Source: a virus
Strand: one strand, 5' to 3'
Virus record (IMG/VR): IMGVR_UViG_3300042520_002218
Span: 1 to 31,354 of that record
DNA: 31,354 nucleotides
How positions within the stretch are numbered: position 1 is the first letter of the stretch; every line of letters begins with the position of its first letter. Made by a program: the position numbers and the translations under genes. Positions 24,057 through 30,803 of the stretch are shown here, one piece after another. The notes beneath the pieces are model-generated. The model was not told where the DNA came from. It did not search any database and was given only the letters and a program-made list of their open reading frames with translations.

Positions 24057-24747
24057 AAATTTCCTCGAACCCTAAAGAGACTAACTTATTTACCAAGTCC
24101 ACTTTAGACATTGGTTCCAATGATTCAAAACAACTTTCCATTATTTCCTGAAAACCATATTTTGTCATATCGATTTCTACACATTCGTCAATATACTTAT
24201 GTTTGTTCCAGAAAGACTTTTCAACAATATAAAATTGTGTGAATCCCTTCTTATCGAATAGTCCATCTTCTGCCAACATGAAATAATATGGCTTTTTATT
24301 TATGTCTTCAAGACACGAAGCTATATCTGCTGGAGAGTAAGATGGGCCTTTCACCCATTTTCCGTCATCGCGGCGATATCCGTCGATGAACTTACTCATG
24401 TTGCTTCTATCGACTTCTTCTAAAACTTTGCCAAAGTTGAAGCCGCACAATGCCGCAACACCACCACAACCTACCCAAAATATATCAGCAGCAGCATCTG
24501 CGACACCGATCATATCAAAGTTTTTCGAGGAGTCAATGGAAAAACCCAAAGATTCTTCAGTTAACTTCTGCCCATTCGCAACAACTTCGACCCCAAGAGC
24601 GTCACAAAGCTCTAGGGCTTCTTCCAGAACTAATTTGGCTCTTAGTACCATTTCAGATTCTGAAGGAATCGTGATCGAATCTGGGGCGTTCTGTCCAGCA
24701 CTCTTACTGAACTCTCTGATAATATCTACGTGTTCTGATATATCCAT
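24046..24747 (-). CDS. MazG-like/phosphoribosyl-ATP-type NTP pyrophosphohydrolase
   Basis: The 233-residue protein has an N-terminal all-alpha pyrophosphatase domain. LVLEEALELCDALG (about 38-51) gives the ExxE half of the metal site and DMIGVADAAADIFWVGCGG gives the acidic second half. FGKVLEEVDRSNMSKFIDGY and DDGKWVKGPSYSPADI are typical of phage HisE/MazG-like proteins. They hydrolyse NTPs or dNTPs to NMP and pyrophosphate, perhaps clearing non-canonical dNTPs or alarmones. The C-terminal 90 residues are not recognised. It is the first gene after the strong promoter and has GGAGATAATTA before the ATG. Confidence 0.82.
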   Translation of the reverse strand: MDISEHVDIIREFSKSAGQNAPDSITIPSESEMVLRAKLVLEEALELCDALGVEVVANGQKLTEESLGFSIDSSKNFDMIGVADAAADIFWVGCGGVAALCGFNFGKVLEEVDRSNMSKFIDGYRRDDGKWVKGPSYSPADIASCLEDINKKPYYFMLAEDGLFDKKGFTQFYIVEKSFWNKHKYIDECVEIDMTKYGFQEIMESCFESLEPMSKVDLVNKLVSLGFEEIYGT

Positions 24748-24781
24748 TAATTATCTCCAAAAAGGAATTGGTTCAACACAT

Positions 24782-24810
24782 AGTATATAAACAGAAAAAT
24801 CGTGTGTCAA
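24782..24810 (-). promoter_or_regulatory. Sigma70-type promoter
   Basis: On the minus strand, TTGACA (24805-24810) is a perfect -35 element and TATACT (24782-24787) a near-perfect -10, separated by exactly 17 bases. Transcription should start near 24775, giving a short leader before the MazG-like start with its GGAG site. The promoter lies just past an intrinsic terminator, so the unit running leftward is isolated from genes to the right. It matches host sigma70 and so suggests early expression. Confidence 0.85.
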
Positions 24811-24811
24811 T

Positions 24812-24835
24812 AAAAAAGGCGGCAAATTGCCGCCC
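24812..24835 (-). terminator. Intrinsic terminator at the end of the export module
   Basis: On the minus strand a GC-rich stem GGCGGC/GCCGCC closes a five-base loop and is followed by six T residues. It lies about 30 bases after the stop of the gene ending at 24863, so it ends the transcript that carries the 24863-28929 genes. The T-run abuts the -35 element of the next promoter. Confidence 0.92.
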
Positions 24836-24862
24836 GGAATGGAAAAGATTTTGAGTTTATTT

Positions 24863-25372
24863 CTATGTTAGATTGCCGAGAACCGAATAAGAATAGCTCG
24901 CTCCAGATCCAGATACATCAAATAGCTGTATGTTTTTTTGGCTTGCACTTACTACGGTTTTCCATGGGTCTATATAGACATGAGAACCATATGGCCTAAT
25001 AATTAGATTACCGCTTCCACCATTAAACATATTAGTGAAGGCATTAGAGCCAGTAGCCATAACCCTTATATTTCTGCCTGATTCAGTAGACAGGTTAGAT
25101 ATAATAATTGCTTTTACACCAGATAGTGATACTGTTGAACTGTAATTCAAGTACGTTTTTGTCAAGCTATTAAGATTAATATTTAGGCTTCCGCCAGATG
25201 GTAGAACTCCTGTATTTTGAATAGCGGCATCTATTTCTAGAGTTCCACTCCCATATGTAAAATCTGCTACAGAAGATGTAGTAGATATATCTGACACCAG
25301 AAGTCCGTTAGAATTGGTATCTGAAAAGTTAAAATAAACTGAATTTTCAGCCTTTGCTACTACTGTTGTCAC
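24863..25372 (-). CDS. Beta-rich, possibly virion-associated protein
   Basis: The 169-residue product is rich in Ser, Thr, Asn and Gly with alternating hydrophobic residues (SLNINLNSLTKTYLN, then VSLSGVKAIIISNLS), which suggests a beta-sandwich. No signal peptide or membrane segment is seen. The start is GTG 25372, preceded by AGAGGTG. It overlaps the upstream gene by 26 bases. It is the last gene before the terminator. Composition resembles decoration or fibre-type structural proteins, but no family is recognised. Confidence 0.6.
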   Translation of the reverse strand: MTTVVAKAENSVYFNFSDTNSNGLLVSDISTTSSVADFTYGSGTLEIDAAIQNTGVLPSGGSLNINLNSLTKTYLNYSSTVSLSGVKAIIISNLSTESGRNIRVMATGSNAFTNMFNGGSGNLIIRPYGSHVYIDPWKTVVSASQKNIQLFDVSGSGASYSYSVLGNLT

Positions 25373-25652
25373 GAGACACCTCTATATCTGGAAGATTTTC
25401 TATATCTATTTTGTAAGAAGTTGGTGTAATCGTAATCGAATTTAGTGTTGGAGAAAACCAATTTATAAAACGATAAGACCCAATCTTTTTAACAACTATC
25501 TTATTTTCACTATCGAACTTTATAACTAACCCACGATCATAATGTAATGAAAAACTAACTTCTCCATTACAATGCAATTCTACACCATCATATATAGTAC
25601 ATACTTTATCTTTTACTAGTTTTTCTATTAGTGCTAGATAATTTATCTCCAT
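25347..25652 (-). CDS. Uncharacterised 101-residue protein
   Basis: The product starts MEINYLALIEKLVKDKVCTI and is beta-rich afterward (VSFSHYDRGLVIKF-like strands, with one Cys in LHCNGEVSF). AAGGGAT precedes ATG 25652. The ATG lies inside the end of the -1 frame extension of the thioredoxin-like gene, whose TAA falls eight bases into this gene. No family is recognised. Confidence 0.6.
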   Translation of the reverse strand: MEINYLALIEKLVKDKVCTIYDGVELHCNGEVSFSLHYDRGLVIKFDSENKIVVKKIGSYRFINWFSPTLNSITITPTSYKIDIENLPDIEVSRDNSSSKG

Positions 25653-25822
25653 CTATGATCCCTTTCGTGAAGATTGTTCAGCTGATCATCAGATAGATTA
25701 TTTAGTGTTGACAAACTATGTTTACCCCTATGAATCCCATCAAGAAGAAGGTGCTTTATCAAAGTGTCACGAGATTCGTGTGAAGTTCCAATTCGTCCAA
25801 ATAAATTTGGATTTCTTGCTAC
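25643..25822 (-). CDS. Frameshift (-1) extension of the thioredoxin-like protein
   Basis: After the zero-frame TAG of the thioredoxin-like gene, the -1 frame stays open for 59 codons and ends in TAA at 25643. It reads VARNPNLFGRIGTSHES, then RDTLIKHLLLDG, then HSLSTLNNLSDDQLNNLHER. The end is strongly helical and protein-like. The frame has no ATG, GTG or TTG between its upstream stop and this sequence; the first TTG is 19 codons in and lacks a ribosome site. It fills what would be a 166-base gap. The likely route is a slip on the A9 run just upstream, giving a C-terminally extended form. Confidence 0.6.
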   Translation of the reverse strand, partial: VARNPNLFGRIGTSHESRDTLIKHLLLDGIHRGKHSLSTLNNLSDDQLNNLHERDHRWR

Positions 25823-26448
25823 TTTTTTTTTGGGGTCTGTGCGAAAGCGATAAAATCGCTATATGACATATAACCTACTGCCATTTTCTTTGAACCATCT
25901 TTACTTAGGAAGTAAAATGTTGGTATGCTAGAATAAGGTAATTTAAGGTTTTCTATTTCTGCTATAGAGTCGGGTTCGCTTAAATCCAATACTTGAACAT
26001 TAGCATCTCTAGTATTAGAAACAACCCACCCAGACTTCTTGTGAGATTCGTCAGTCAGCTTCTTAAGAACATCCCTTTCTATATTTCTGCATGGAAGACA
26101 AGATTTAACATGTGTTATTAAAACAACCCTTGGGAATTTTTCTGTGACTTCAGAAGCCCCTTTATTACTGTGTACACATCCACAATTGTTAGTCCCATTA
26201 GAACATTCACAATCAGTTAGAGATGTACCACCATCATATGAAATTTTCCCAGTTCTTTTATTACATTTACATTCTTGTTTAGGCTCAGGTTCAGGTTCAG
26301 GCTCTGGTTTAGATGATGTTGGAATATAAGTCATTAGACCCGCATAGGCAACAGCTTCTAAATCCTCATCAAATAAATCTAAATTCTTTTTTACCTGATC
26401 TGGTAGCAACATTATCAATATAGCTATAATTACAATTATGTTTCTCAT
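25819..26448 (-). CDS. Membrane-anchored thioredoxin-like protein with CxC cluster
   Basis: The 209-residue product starts at ATG 26448, two bases after the protease stop; an in-frame TTG at 26457 is less likely. Residues 4-15 (IIVIIAILIMLL) form a signal or membrane anchor. A PEPEPEPEP spacer follows, then three CxC pairs (CKC, CEC, CGC at about C60-C91), a likely metal or redox site, then a thioredoxin fold with C117-L-P-C120 (VKSCLPCRN) and a cis-Pro in SSIPTFYF. It probably works in the periplasm on disulfides. The last codons are Lys on an A9 run that may allow a -1 slip. Confidence 0.82.
   Translation of the reverse strand: MRNIIVIIAILIMLLPDQVKKNLDLFDEDLEAVAYAGLMTYIPTSSKPEPEPEPEPKQECKCNKRTGKISYDGGTSLTDCECSNGTNNCGCVHSNKGASEVTEKFPRVVLITHVKSCLPCRNIERDVLKKLTDESHKKSGWVVSNTRDANVQVLDLSEPDSIAEIENLKLPYSSIPTFYFLSKDGSKKMAVGYMSYSDFIAFAQTPKKK
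25822..25828 (-). promoter_or_regulatory. Slippery heptamer A AAA AAG (candidate -1 frameshift site)
   Basis: On the minus strand nine A residues (25823-25831) are followed by G and the TAG stop. The last seven bases give the canonical bacterial slip site A AAA AAG in the correct phase (zero frame CCA AAA AAA AAG TAG). A stop codon directly after the site favours pausing. A weak stem CCAAA/TTTGG follows 11 bases past the AAG. Slippage of RNA polymerase on A9 would have the same outcome. Confidence 0.55.
26282..26311 (-). repeat. Six-base tandem repeat coding the Pro-Glu spacer
   Basis: Five near-identical hexamers (GGTTCA/GGCTCT types on the plus strand) code for the PEPEPEPEP spacer between the membrane anchor and the Cys-rich region. 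Such a spacer is usually stiff and extended and keeps a domain away from the membrane. Copy number may vary between relatives. Confidence 0.8.
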
Positions 26449-26450
26449 TT

Positions 26451-27338
26451 TTACCAACTTATTGTTGAATCTATAGGTCGTTTAAATCCTTGAAACCCAC
26501 TAATAGACCAAGCGTCCCCATTCCTCATATGCTCATCTACTTTTTCAGCGTCAACCCAAAAAGTGCCATCTGGTTGATTAAGTTTACGCTTACGTATCTT
26601 TAGCCATCGACGACCCCAAGAGTTAACACAAAGTGCCCCTTTTCTCTTTGAGTCATCATCCACAGCACAATAATACATGTCATGACCCCATGTCGTAGTG
26701 TGCTTACAAAATCCTTCATCATCAGTTTCTGATGAAAAACCAAGTCTAGAACCAACAGATACCGGAAAACCATTAGCGATACTATCTCTAAGTTCTTCCC
26801 AAGATTTTACCCTAGCAATAGTTAGTACTATATTATCTTTAGAGATTTCTTCTAAGCTCTTTGGGAAACCGCTATTACTGCCCCATTTTCTGCATCTATC
26901 AGCAGAATAATTAGTAAGATCAATATTTCCATATTTCTTTTTTACAAGTGTGCCATATTGATTGACATATTGTGCAGCATATGCAGACACAGCACCATCG
27001 CCCCTTATTCTATTTTTACCGATTACTACTCTAGCACCATAGTATATCGGCTCAATAGCAGTTTCATTTACGTATAGCTCTCTCTCGCCATTAGCGATCT
27101 CTGTAGCTTTTAATACGTCTATCTGACCAGATTTTGATGCGGCTACGCAACTTCCAACTGGACCCTGATCTGTATAGCAAAATTCTTCTCCTATCTTCGT
27201 AAAGCTCTCATGAAGACAGACTATTTTACCTTTACCAGACCCTGTCAAAAAATTAGCGGCAGAACCAAAGACTCCCATCATTGCTTCTACCGCGTCGGAT
27301 GCTTCTGGGTTTTCTACCCAGCCAAAATTATCTGGCAT
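26451..27338 (-). CDS. Papain-like (C1A) cysteine protease
   Basis: The 295-residue protein has the complete papain active site: Q58-x5-C64 in DQGPVGSC (same spacing as Q19-C25 of papain), H219 in TTWGHDMYYCAV and N239 in CVNSWGRRW, the NSWG motif. Extra Cys (41, 54, 149, 211, 224, 237) could form disulfides. No clear signal peptide is seen; the N-terminus is VENPEASDAVEAMMGVFGSA. It lies between a secreted protein and a membrane-anchored thioredoxin-like protein, which could help fold it. Substrate could be host envelope, rival phage or virion proteins. AGAGG precedes the ATG. Confidence 0.85.
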   Translation of the reverse strand: MPDNFGWVENPEASDAVEAMMGVFGSAANFLTGSGKGKIVCLHESFTKIGEEFCYTDQGPVGSCVAASKSGQIDVLKATEIANGERELYVNETAIEPIYYGARVVIGKNRIRGDGAVSAYAAQYVNQYGTLVKKKYGNIDLTNYSADRCRKWGSNSGFPKSLEEISKDNIVLTIARVKSWEELRDSIANGFPVSVGSRLGFSSETDDEGFCKHTTTWGHDMYYCAVDDDSKRKGALCVNSWGRRWLKIRKRKLNQPDGTFWVDAEKVDEHMRNGDAWSISGFQGFKRPIDSTISW

Positions 27339-27705
27339 TTTTAATAGCCTCTTTTAGTCCTTCGCTTATGTTATTAAGTTCGGAACTTAATTTATTCTTG
27401 TTGTCTTCTGTGAAATCCATAGCCTCAAATTCTTTCAAACTTGTTGCTTTAACAAAATTTACATTGCCTTTAGTTGGTAGATTTTTATCTCTGACAACTC
27501 GAAGCTTATCAAATACATCACCAAAGTCTTTACAACCTACAGCATCGTATTCTTTGACGTAAATATACGCTCCCTTATAGATAGAATACCATTTACGCAT
27601 ATCTTGTTCAGACATACCGTCTTCTTTTACTGAGTCTGTTACAACTTTCGGATCAGCAGCGTTAGAAACGACACATAAAAGTAAAAGTATACTAAGAATT
27701 CGCAT
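27328..27705 (-). CDS. Secreted small protein
   Basis: The frame is open to 27747, but ATG 27705 is chosen because GGAG lies seven bases upstream and it begins a clean signal peptide (MRILSILLLLCVVSNA, cut before ADP). The 125-residue precursor gives a mature charged, mostly helical protein with a single Cys (VGCKDFGDVFDK). It overlaps the papain-like gene start by 11 bases. An exported helical partner or inhibitor-like propeptide of the protease is possible, but this is inference from order only. Confidence 0.7.
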   Translation of the reverse strand: MRILSILLLLCVVSNAADPKVVTDSVKEDGMSEQDMRKWYSIYKGAYIYVKEYDAVGCKDFGDVFDKLRVVRDKNLPTKGNVNFVKATSLKEFEAMDFTEDNKNKLSSELNNISEGLKEAIKNAR

Positions 27706-27991
27706 TTTTAGCTCCAACGTGTAGATCGTAGAATTTACCGTCCACACTTTTAATTACATTGACGAGATCCTTATCCCCACACTCCACTGCTCTCTTTCTA
27801 AGATGTCTCATAGCCGCCTGATCAGCTTCTTCTACGTCTACTTCAACTTCAACAACCTTAGATAGACCAGAAAGGCTAGGTAGAGATGGTAATTTGATCT
27901 TTGACAAAAGTGTTTTTAGTTGTGGGAAAAATAGGCTAAGAATAATCATAGCCCCACCGATTGCATATTTATTTTGTACGAGAAAGTCCAT
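27692..27991 (-). CDS. Single-pass membrane protein
   Basis: The 99-residue product has an N-terminal membrane segment (AIGGAMIILSLFFP, residues 10-23), then a Pro/Leu-rich stretch (LPSLPSLSGLSK) and an acidic to basic soluble domain (VEVEVDVEEADQAAMRHLRK). The arrangement could fit a spanin- or holin-partner protein, but no lipobox is seen. It overlaps the upstream membrane-protein gene by 23 bases. Confidence 0.62.
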   Translation of the reverse strand: MDFLVQNKYAIGGAMIILSLFFPQLKTLLSKIKLPSLPSLSGLSKVVEVEVDVEEADQAAMRHLRKRAVECGDKDLVNVIKSVDGKFYDLHVGAKNANS

Positions 27992-28235
27992 TGTCTTTTA
28001 TAAACCTCATTAAAAAGTCTGTAGAAACAGCTATAACAAGAGCAGCAAGCATAGAATGATTGCCGAACATATCTGGTTTTAAATTTCCCAAAATTTCTAC
28101 TACTGTGGTTGATCCACCAACTAGTAATGCAGTTCTTACAACTTTTACAATATCGGTTGCGTTAACAGAAACTGGACCAGATGTATCTGGTAAAGTCTTA
28201 ACAATACTCGCTTTCAATTTTTCGAAGATATTCAT
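27969..28235 (-). CDS. Small membrane protein, possibly holin-like
   Basis: The 88-residue product has two weak hydrophobic segments (VVRTALLVGGSTTVVEIL and MLAALVIAVSTDFLMRFI) between charged ends. Size and layout suit a class II holin, and the next gene also codes a membrane protein. GGAGG four bases before the ATG is a strong ribosome site, directly after a hairpin. No endolysin is recognised nearby, so the holin label is tentative. Confidence 0.62.
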   Translation of the reverse strand: MNIFEKLKASIVKTLPDTSGPVSVNATDIVKVVRTALLVGGSTTVVEILGNLKPDMFGNHSMLAALVIAVSTDFLMRFIKDNGLSRTK

Positions 28236-28245
28236 AAAGCCTCCA

Positions 28246-28271
28246 ATTGGGCCAGAATTAACTGGCCCAAT
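28246..28271 (-). promoter_or_regulatory. Perfect 10-bp hairpin between virion gene and membrane-protein gene
   Basis: ATTGGGCCAG and CTGGCCCAAT form a ten-base perfect stem with a six-base loop, 13 bases after the stop of the probable virion gene. On the coding (minus) strand it is followed by GGAGG and the next ATG, not by a T-run, so it is not a normal terminator for these genes. It may protect the 3' end of an abundant transcript, direct RNA processing or lower expression of the downstream gene. Confidence 0.7.
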
Positions 28272-28284
28272 CTTTTAATTGATA

Positions 28285-28929
28285 CTAAGTGGTTTTGGCT
28301 GGATAATCTCTAGCAGCTGGATTAATACCAGAAGCACCCATGAACACTAATTCGCCGGGTATGCTACGATATGTAACATAATTTGCTTCGTCATCAGCGT
28401 TAACAGCATTATTAGTTGTTGACTTGTATGTATAATTCATGCTTGTTGGAGCAGTAGTCCAGTTAGTACGCTGTGCTGTAGCACCAGTACCAACCTTTGT
28501 AAAGCTGAAATAACCAGCACGAAACGCAGTTCCAAAACCATAGCCCTTAGACTTATTAGTTTCTGAGCTTCTAGGTCTTAGACCTTCAATACCGGGAATA
28601 GCTAGAACATTACTTGCTGAACCATTAACCTTTGTGCTATATCCATTAATGAGAAATTCTCGTTCAGGATTATACTGGAAGGTTCCACCAGTCATAGCTG
28701 TTTTAACACTGTACGCATGAGCAGCACCGCTCGCCTGAACAACAACAACTCTACGATTTCCACCCTTATAAGTGTTGTCATAGATCGGCATTGTAGCAGT
28801 CAAAGGATTACCAGTAGTAACCTGAGTCGCACTTGTGATGCCCATTGCAGCACCACCAATCTGTTCTGTTGGACTAACGTTGTGAACACCATTTGTGCCT
28901 ACAACATATCCGGTTGGTAACATCGCCAT
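28285..28929 (-). CDS. Probable virion structural protein
   Basis: The 214-residue product starts MAMLPTGYVVGTNGVHNVSP and is rich in Gly, Ala, Thr, Ser and Asn with a beta-rich pattern (RRVVVVQASGAAHAYSVKT). It has no signal, membrane segment or enzyme motif. Such composition is typical of head decoration or tail tube/fibre proteins. It has its own leader with a candidate promoter and GGAGAT before the ATG, and a strong hairpin after the stop, all signs of high expression. No family is recognised with confidence. Confidence 0.65.
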   Translation of the reverse strand: MAMLPTGYVVGTNGVHNVSPTEQIGGAAMGITSATQVTTGNPLTATMPIYDNTYKGGNRRVVVVQASGAAHAYSVKTAMTGGTFQYNPEREFLINGYSTKVNGSASNVLAIPGIEGLRPRSSETNKSKGYGFGTAFRAGYFSFTKVGTGATAQRTNWTTAPTSMNYTYKSTTNNAVNADDEANYVTYRSIPGELVFMGASGINPAARDYPAKTT

Positions 28930-28939
28930 TTTAATATCT

Positions 28940-28952
28940 CCACATTGTGTGG
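28940..28952 (-). promoter_or_regulatory. Leader hairpin overlapping the ribosome site
   Basis: CCACA and TGTGG form a five-base stem with a three-base loop in the leader of the probable virion gene. Its 3' arm overlaps the start of the Shine-Dalgarno sequence (GTGGAGAT). It may tune translation or protect the transcript 5' end. The stem is short, so this is tentative. Confidence 0.4.
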
Positions 28953-28995
28953 CTTATCCAAGTTTCCAAATATAAATTTCCCGTGTTTTCCTATA

Positions 28996-29003
28996 TTATT
29001 ATA
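28996..29003 (-). promoter_or_regulatory. Candidate promoter -10/late-type element TATAATAA
   Basis: The minus strand has TATAATAA about 70 bases before the probable virion gene start, in the gap between genes. It could be a sigma70 -10 or a T4-like late element (TATAAATA-type). No good -35 lies 16-18 bases upstream, so a phage-specific late factor would be needed. A second TATAATAA lies 28 bases upstream, in coding sequence. Confidence 0.35.
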
Positions 29004-29006
29004 CGT

Positions 29007-29528
29007 TTATTTGTCTTCGGACGTTATTATATTTAGTGGCTCTGTTAATTTTAACTCCATCAATTCTTCTTCGAACGATTCTTTTGATGGTAAAACAGTT
29101 TTATGTGTTCCATCTTTATAGATAGCAACCAACCAAAAACTTTGGCCTTCTATTTCCTTTAGTATTTTCTCTTTTGCTGACTCTTTGTTTATACTTAAGG
29201 CTATTTCTATCTTTGGCCTTACGTCTGTTAGACTGAATAATTTACCAATACCGACAAAGAATCTATATCTACTCATAATTCGAAGTATTTCTACGCCATC
29301 GATATTATTTAGTATGTATTTTTCTTTATGAGTTATGGGGAAATTAGTATGTCCTATCCAACAATCAAACATTTTATTTGGAGACATAGATTCAGATGGA
29401 TTAAACATACCCAGCGGGGTTCTTATCATAATCGGGATTAATTGCATACCCTCTTCCATTTCTTCGTCTATAGATAATTCTGAAGAGTTATCAAAATCAA
29501 TCCATTGTTCCCATGCCATTTTTCTCAT
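29007..29528 (-). CDS. Uncharacterised 173-residue protein
   Basis: The start is set at ATG 29528, which overlaps the previous stop as ATGA; the frame is open to a GTG at 29537, and ATG 29519 is also possible. The product is acidic in its N-terminal part (SSELSIDEEMEEGMQLIPI), mixed alpha/beta after (IMSRYRFFVGIGKLFSLTDV) and has no export signal. No family is recognised. Confidence 0.62.
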   Translation of the reverse strand: MRKMAWEQWIDFDNSSELSIDEEMEEGMQLIPIMIRTPLGMFNPSESMSPNKMFDCWIGHTNFPITHKEKYILNNIDGVEILRIMSRYRFFVGIGKLFSLTDVRPKIEIALSINKESAKEKILKEIEGQSFWLVAIYKDGTHKTVLPSKESFEEELMELKLTEPLNIITSEDK

Positions 29529-29803
29529 ATCACACACTCGCTTGGGCTAATGCCCGTGTCAATAGAGTCAATAAATAGGTTTGCCGAATCTACTTGGCCA
29601 TTTTTTCTTAGAGTTTCATATATGAGGGCTATTGAAGCATCTCTAACTTTCAAGTTTAGAACATGATCAGCCACAGCTATTAGTTCTTCAATATCATTAT
29701 ACTGAAATTCTATTTTTAGATTGCCATCAAGAATAAAATATTTTATATATGTTTCTTCTTTTACTTCTTTTTTCTTAAACAATTTTTTTAGAAAGTTTAT
29801 CAA
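29525..29803 (-). CDS. Uncharacterised 92-residue protein with basic N-terminus
   Basis: The start is TTG 29803, supported by GGGAG seven bases upstream. The product begins INFLKKLFKKKEVKEE after the start residue, an amphipathic basic helix, followed by IKYFILDGNLKIEF strands and the helices DIEELIAVADHVLNLK and DASIALIYETLRKNG. It overlaps the glycosyltransferase end by 29 bases. No family is recognised. Confidence 0.6.
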   Translation of the reverse strand: MINFLKKLFKKKEVKEETYIKYFILDGNLKIEFQYNDIEELIAVADHVLNLKVRDASIALIYETLRKNGQVDSANLFIDSIDTGISPSECVI

Positions 29804-30803
29804 TACTATTCTCCCATGTAAATTCTTTAGAATCTTTTACACCATTTGAGTTTATGATATAACTTCTATTCTTATGAAATTCTCTCATGTAATTTACTAG
29901 TTGATCGAATTGATCCTTACCAAGAGATCTCCACTTAGATGCTCCATTAAAGAATACGCCATCATAGGCCGATTCAAATTTATCGGGCATGTCTATCATC
30001 ATTGAGTTATTGGAGTTAGCATATTCCTTATGTCCAGTACAATCACTTATGATTAGGTGTTTTCCACATGCTAACAGTTCTAGAGGTTCTAAATTCCAAC
30101 CTTCTGCTCTAGCTGGGAATACGCCACAATGAATTTGGTTCATAACATGGGCTACATCTTTATGATTAGGTAATCTAGGAACTATTTGAACTTTAGATCC
30201 TAACTTAGAATTAAGATACATCTTTTCCCAAGCCGATCTTTGTGTTTCAGATAAGAATGGGTTAGAAGGCATCATAACTAATGTGACATTATCATCCTTC
30301 TCAAAAGCTGCGTTAAATGCTCTGATAAGAACATCGTGACCCTTGCGAATTTCCCACTTACCAAAATTCCCAAAGATTGTGTGGTCTTTTTCTTCCTGCG
30401 GAGTAGGATAAAAGATTTCATGATCATAACCTAATGGAACAACTGATGCGTTAATCCCATGATTTTCACACACCTTTTGAGCCCATTTAGATGCAACTAT
30501 CAATTTGTCTGGATATTTCATATTCCAAACTTCATTCTCATTAAGATCTTCAAGCTCAAATACTGTAAAACCTATTTTGGGGCTTCCAGTGAAACCAGAT
30601 AAATCGAATTGATGCCAAATTTTTAAGCATGGTGCATCATAATGAAATTTTTCTTTACCGAACGAAAACTTTTCGTCTGGATTATTTTGTCCAATTGGTA
30701 AATGTCTTACATCCCACCCCATCTTTGATAGGTAGTGATATGTATAACTTGAATGATAACCATAACTAGTAGTGTTCAATGGTGCAAATAAATTAAGCTT
30801 CAT
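29775..30803 (-). CDS. GT-B (GT4-like) glycosyltransferase
   Basis: The 342-residue product starts at ATG 30803, with GGAGAG eight bases upstream; an in-frame start at 30821 is less likely. The C-terminal donor domain has the GT4 EX7E signature in RAEGWNLEPLELLACGK (E234 and E242) and the acceptor-linked elements KWEIRKGHDVLIRAF and VPLGYDHEIF. The N-terminus is MKLNLFAPLNTTSYGYHSS, a glycine-poor start that differs from the 542-residue enzyme at 1935-3563. Target is unknown: virion, DNA or host glycan. Confidence 0.88.
   Translation of the reverse strand: MKLNLFAPLNTTSYGYHSSYTYHYLSKMGWDVRHLPIGQNNPDEKFSFGKEKFHYDAPCLKIWHQFDLSGFTGSPKIGFTVFELEDLNENEVWNMKYPDKLIVASKWAQKVCENHGINASVVPLGYDHEIFYPTPQEEKDHTIFGNFGKWEIRKGHDVLIRAFNAAFEKDDNVTLVMMPSNPFLSETQRSAWEKMYLNSKLGSKVQIVPRLPNHKDVAHVMNQIHCGVFPARAEGWNLEPLELLACGKHLIISDCTGHKEYANSNNSMMIDMPDKFESAYDGVFFNGASKWRSLGKDQFDQLVNYMREFHKNRSYIINSNGVKDSKEFTWENSIDKLSKKIV

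Noticed and set aside
29544-29555. GGGC-ATTA-GCCC inverted repeat as terminator
   Set aside because: The stem has only four base pairs, no T-run follows and it lies inside coding sequence.
29557-29567. TTGACA on the minus strand near 29560 as a promoter
   Set aside because: No suitable -10 element follows at the required spacing.
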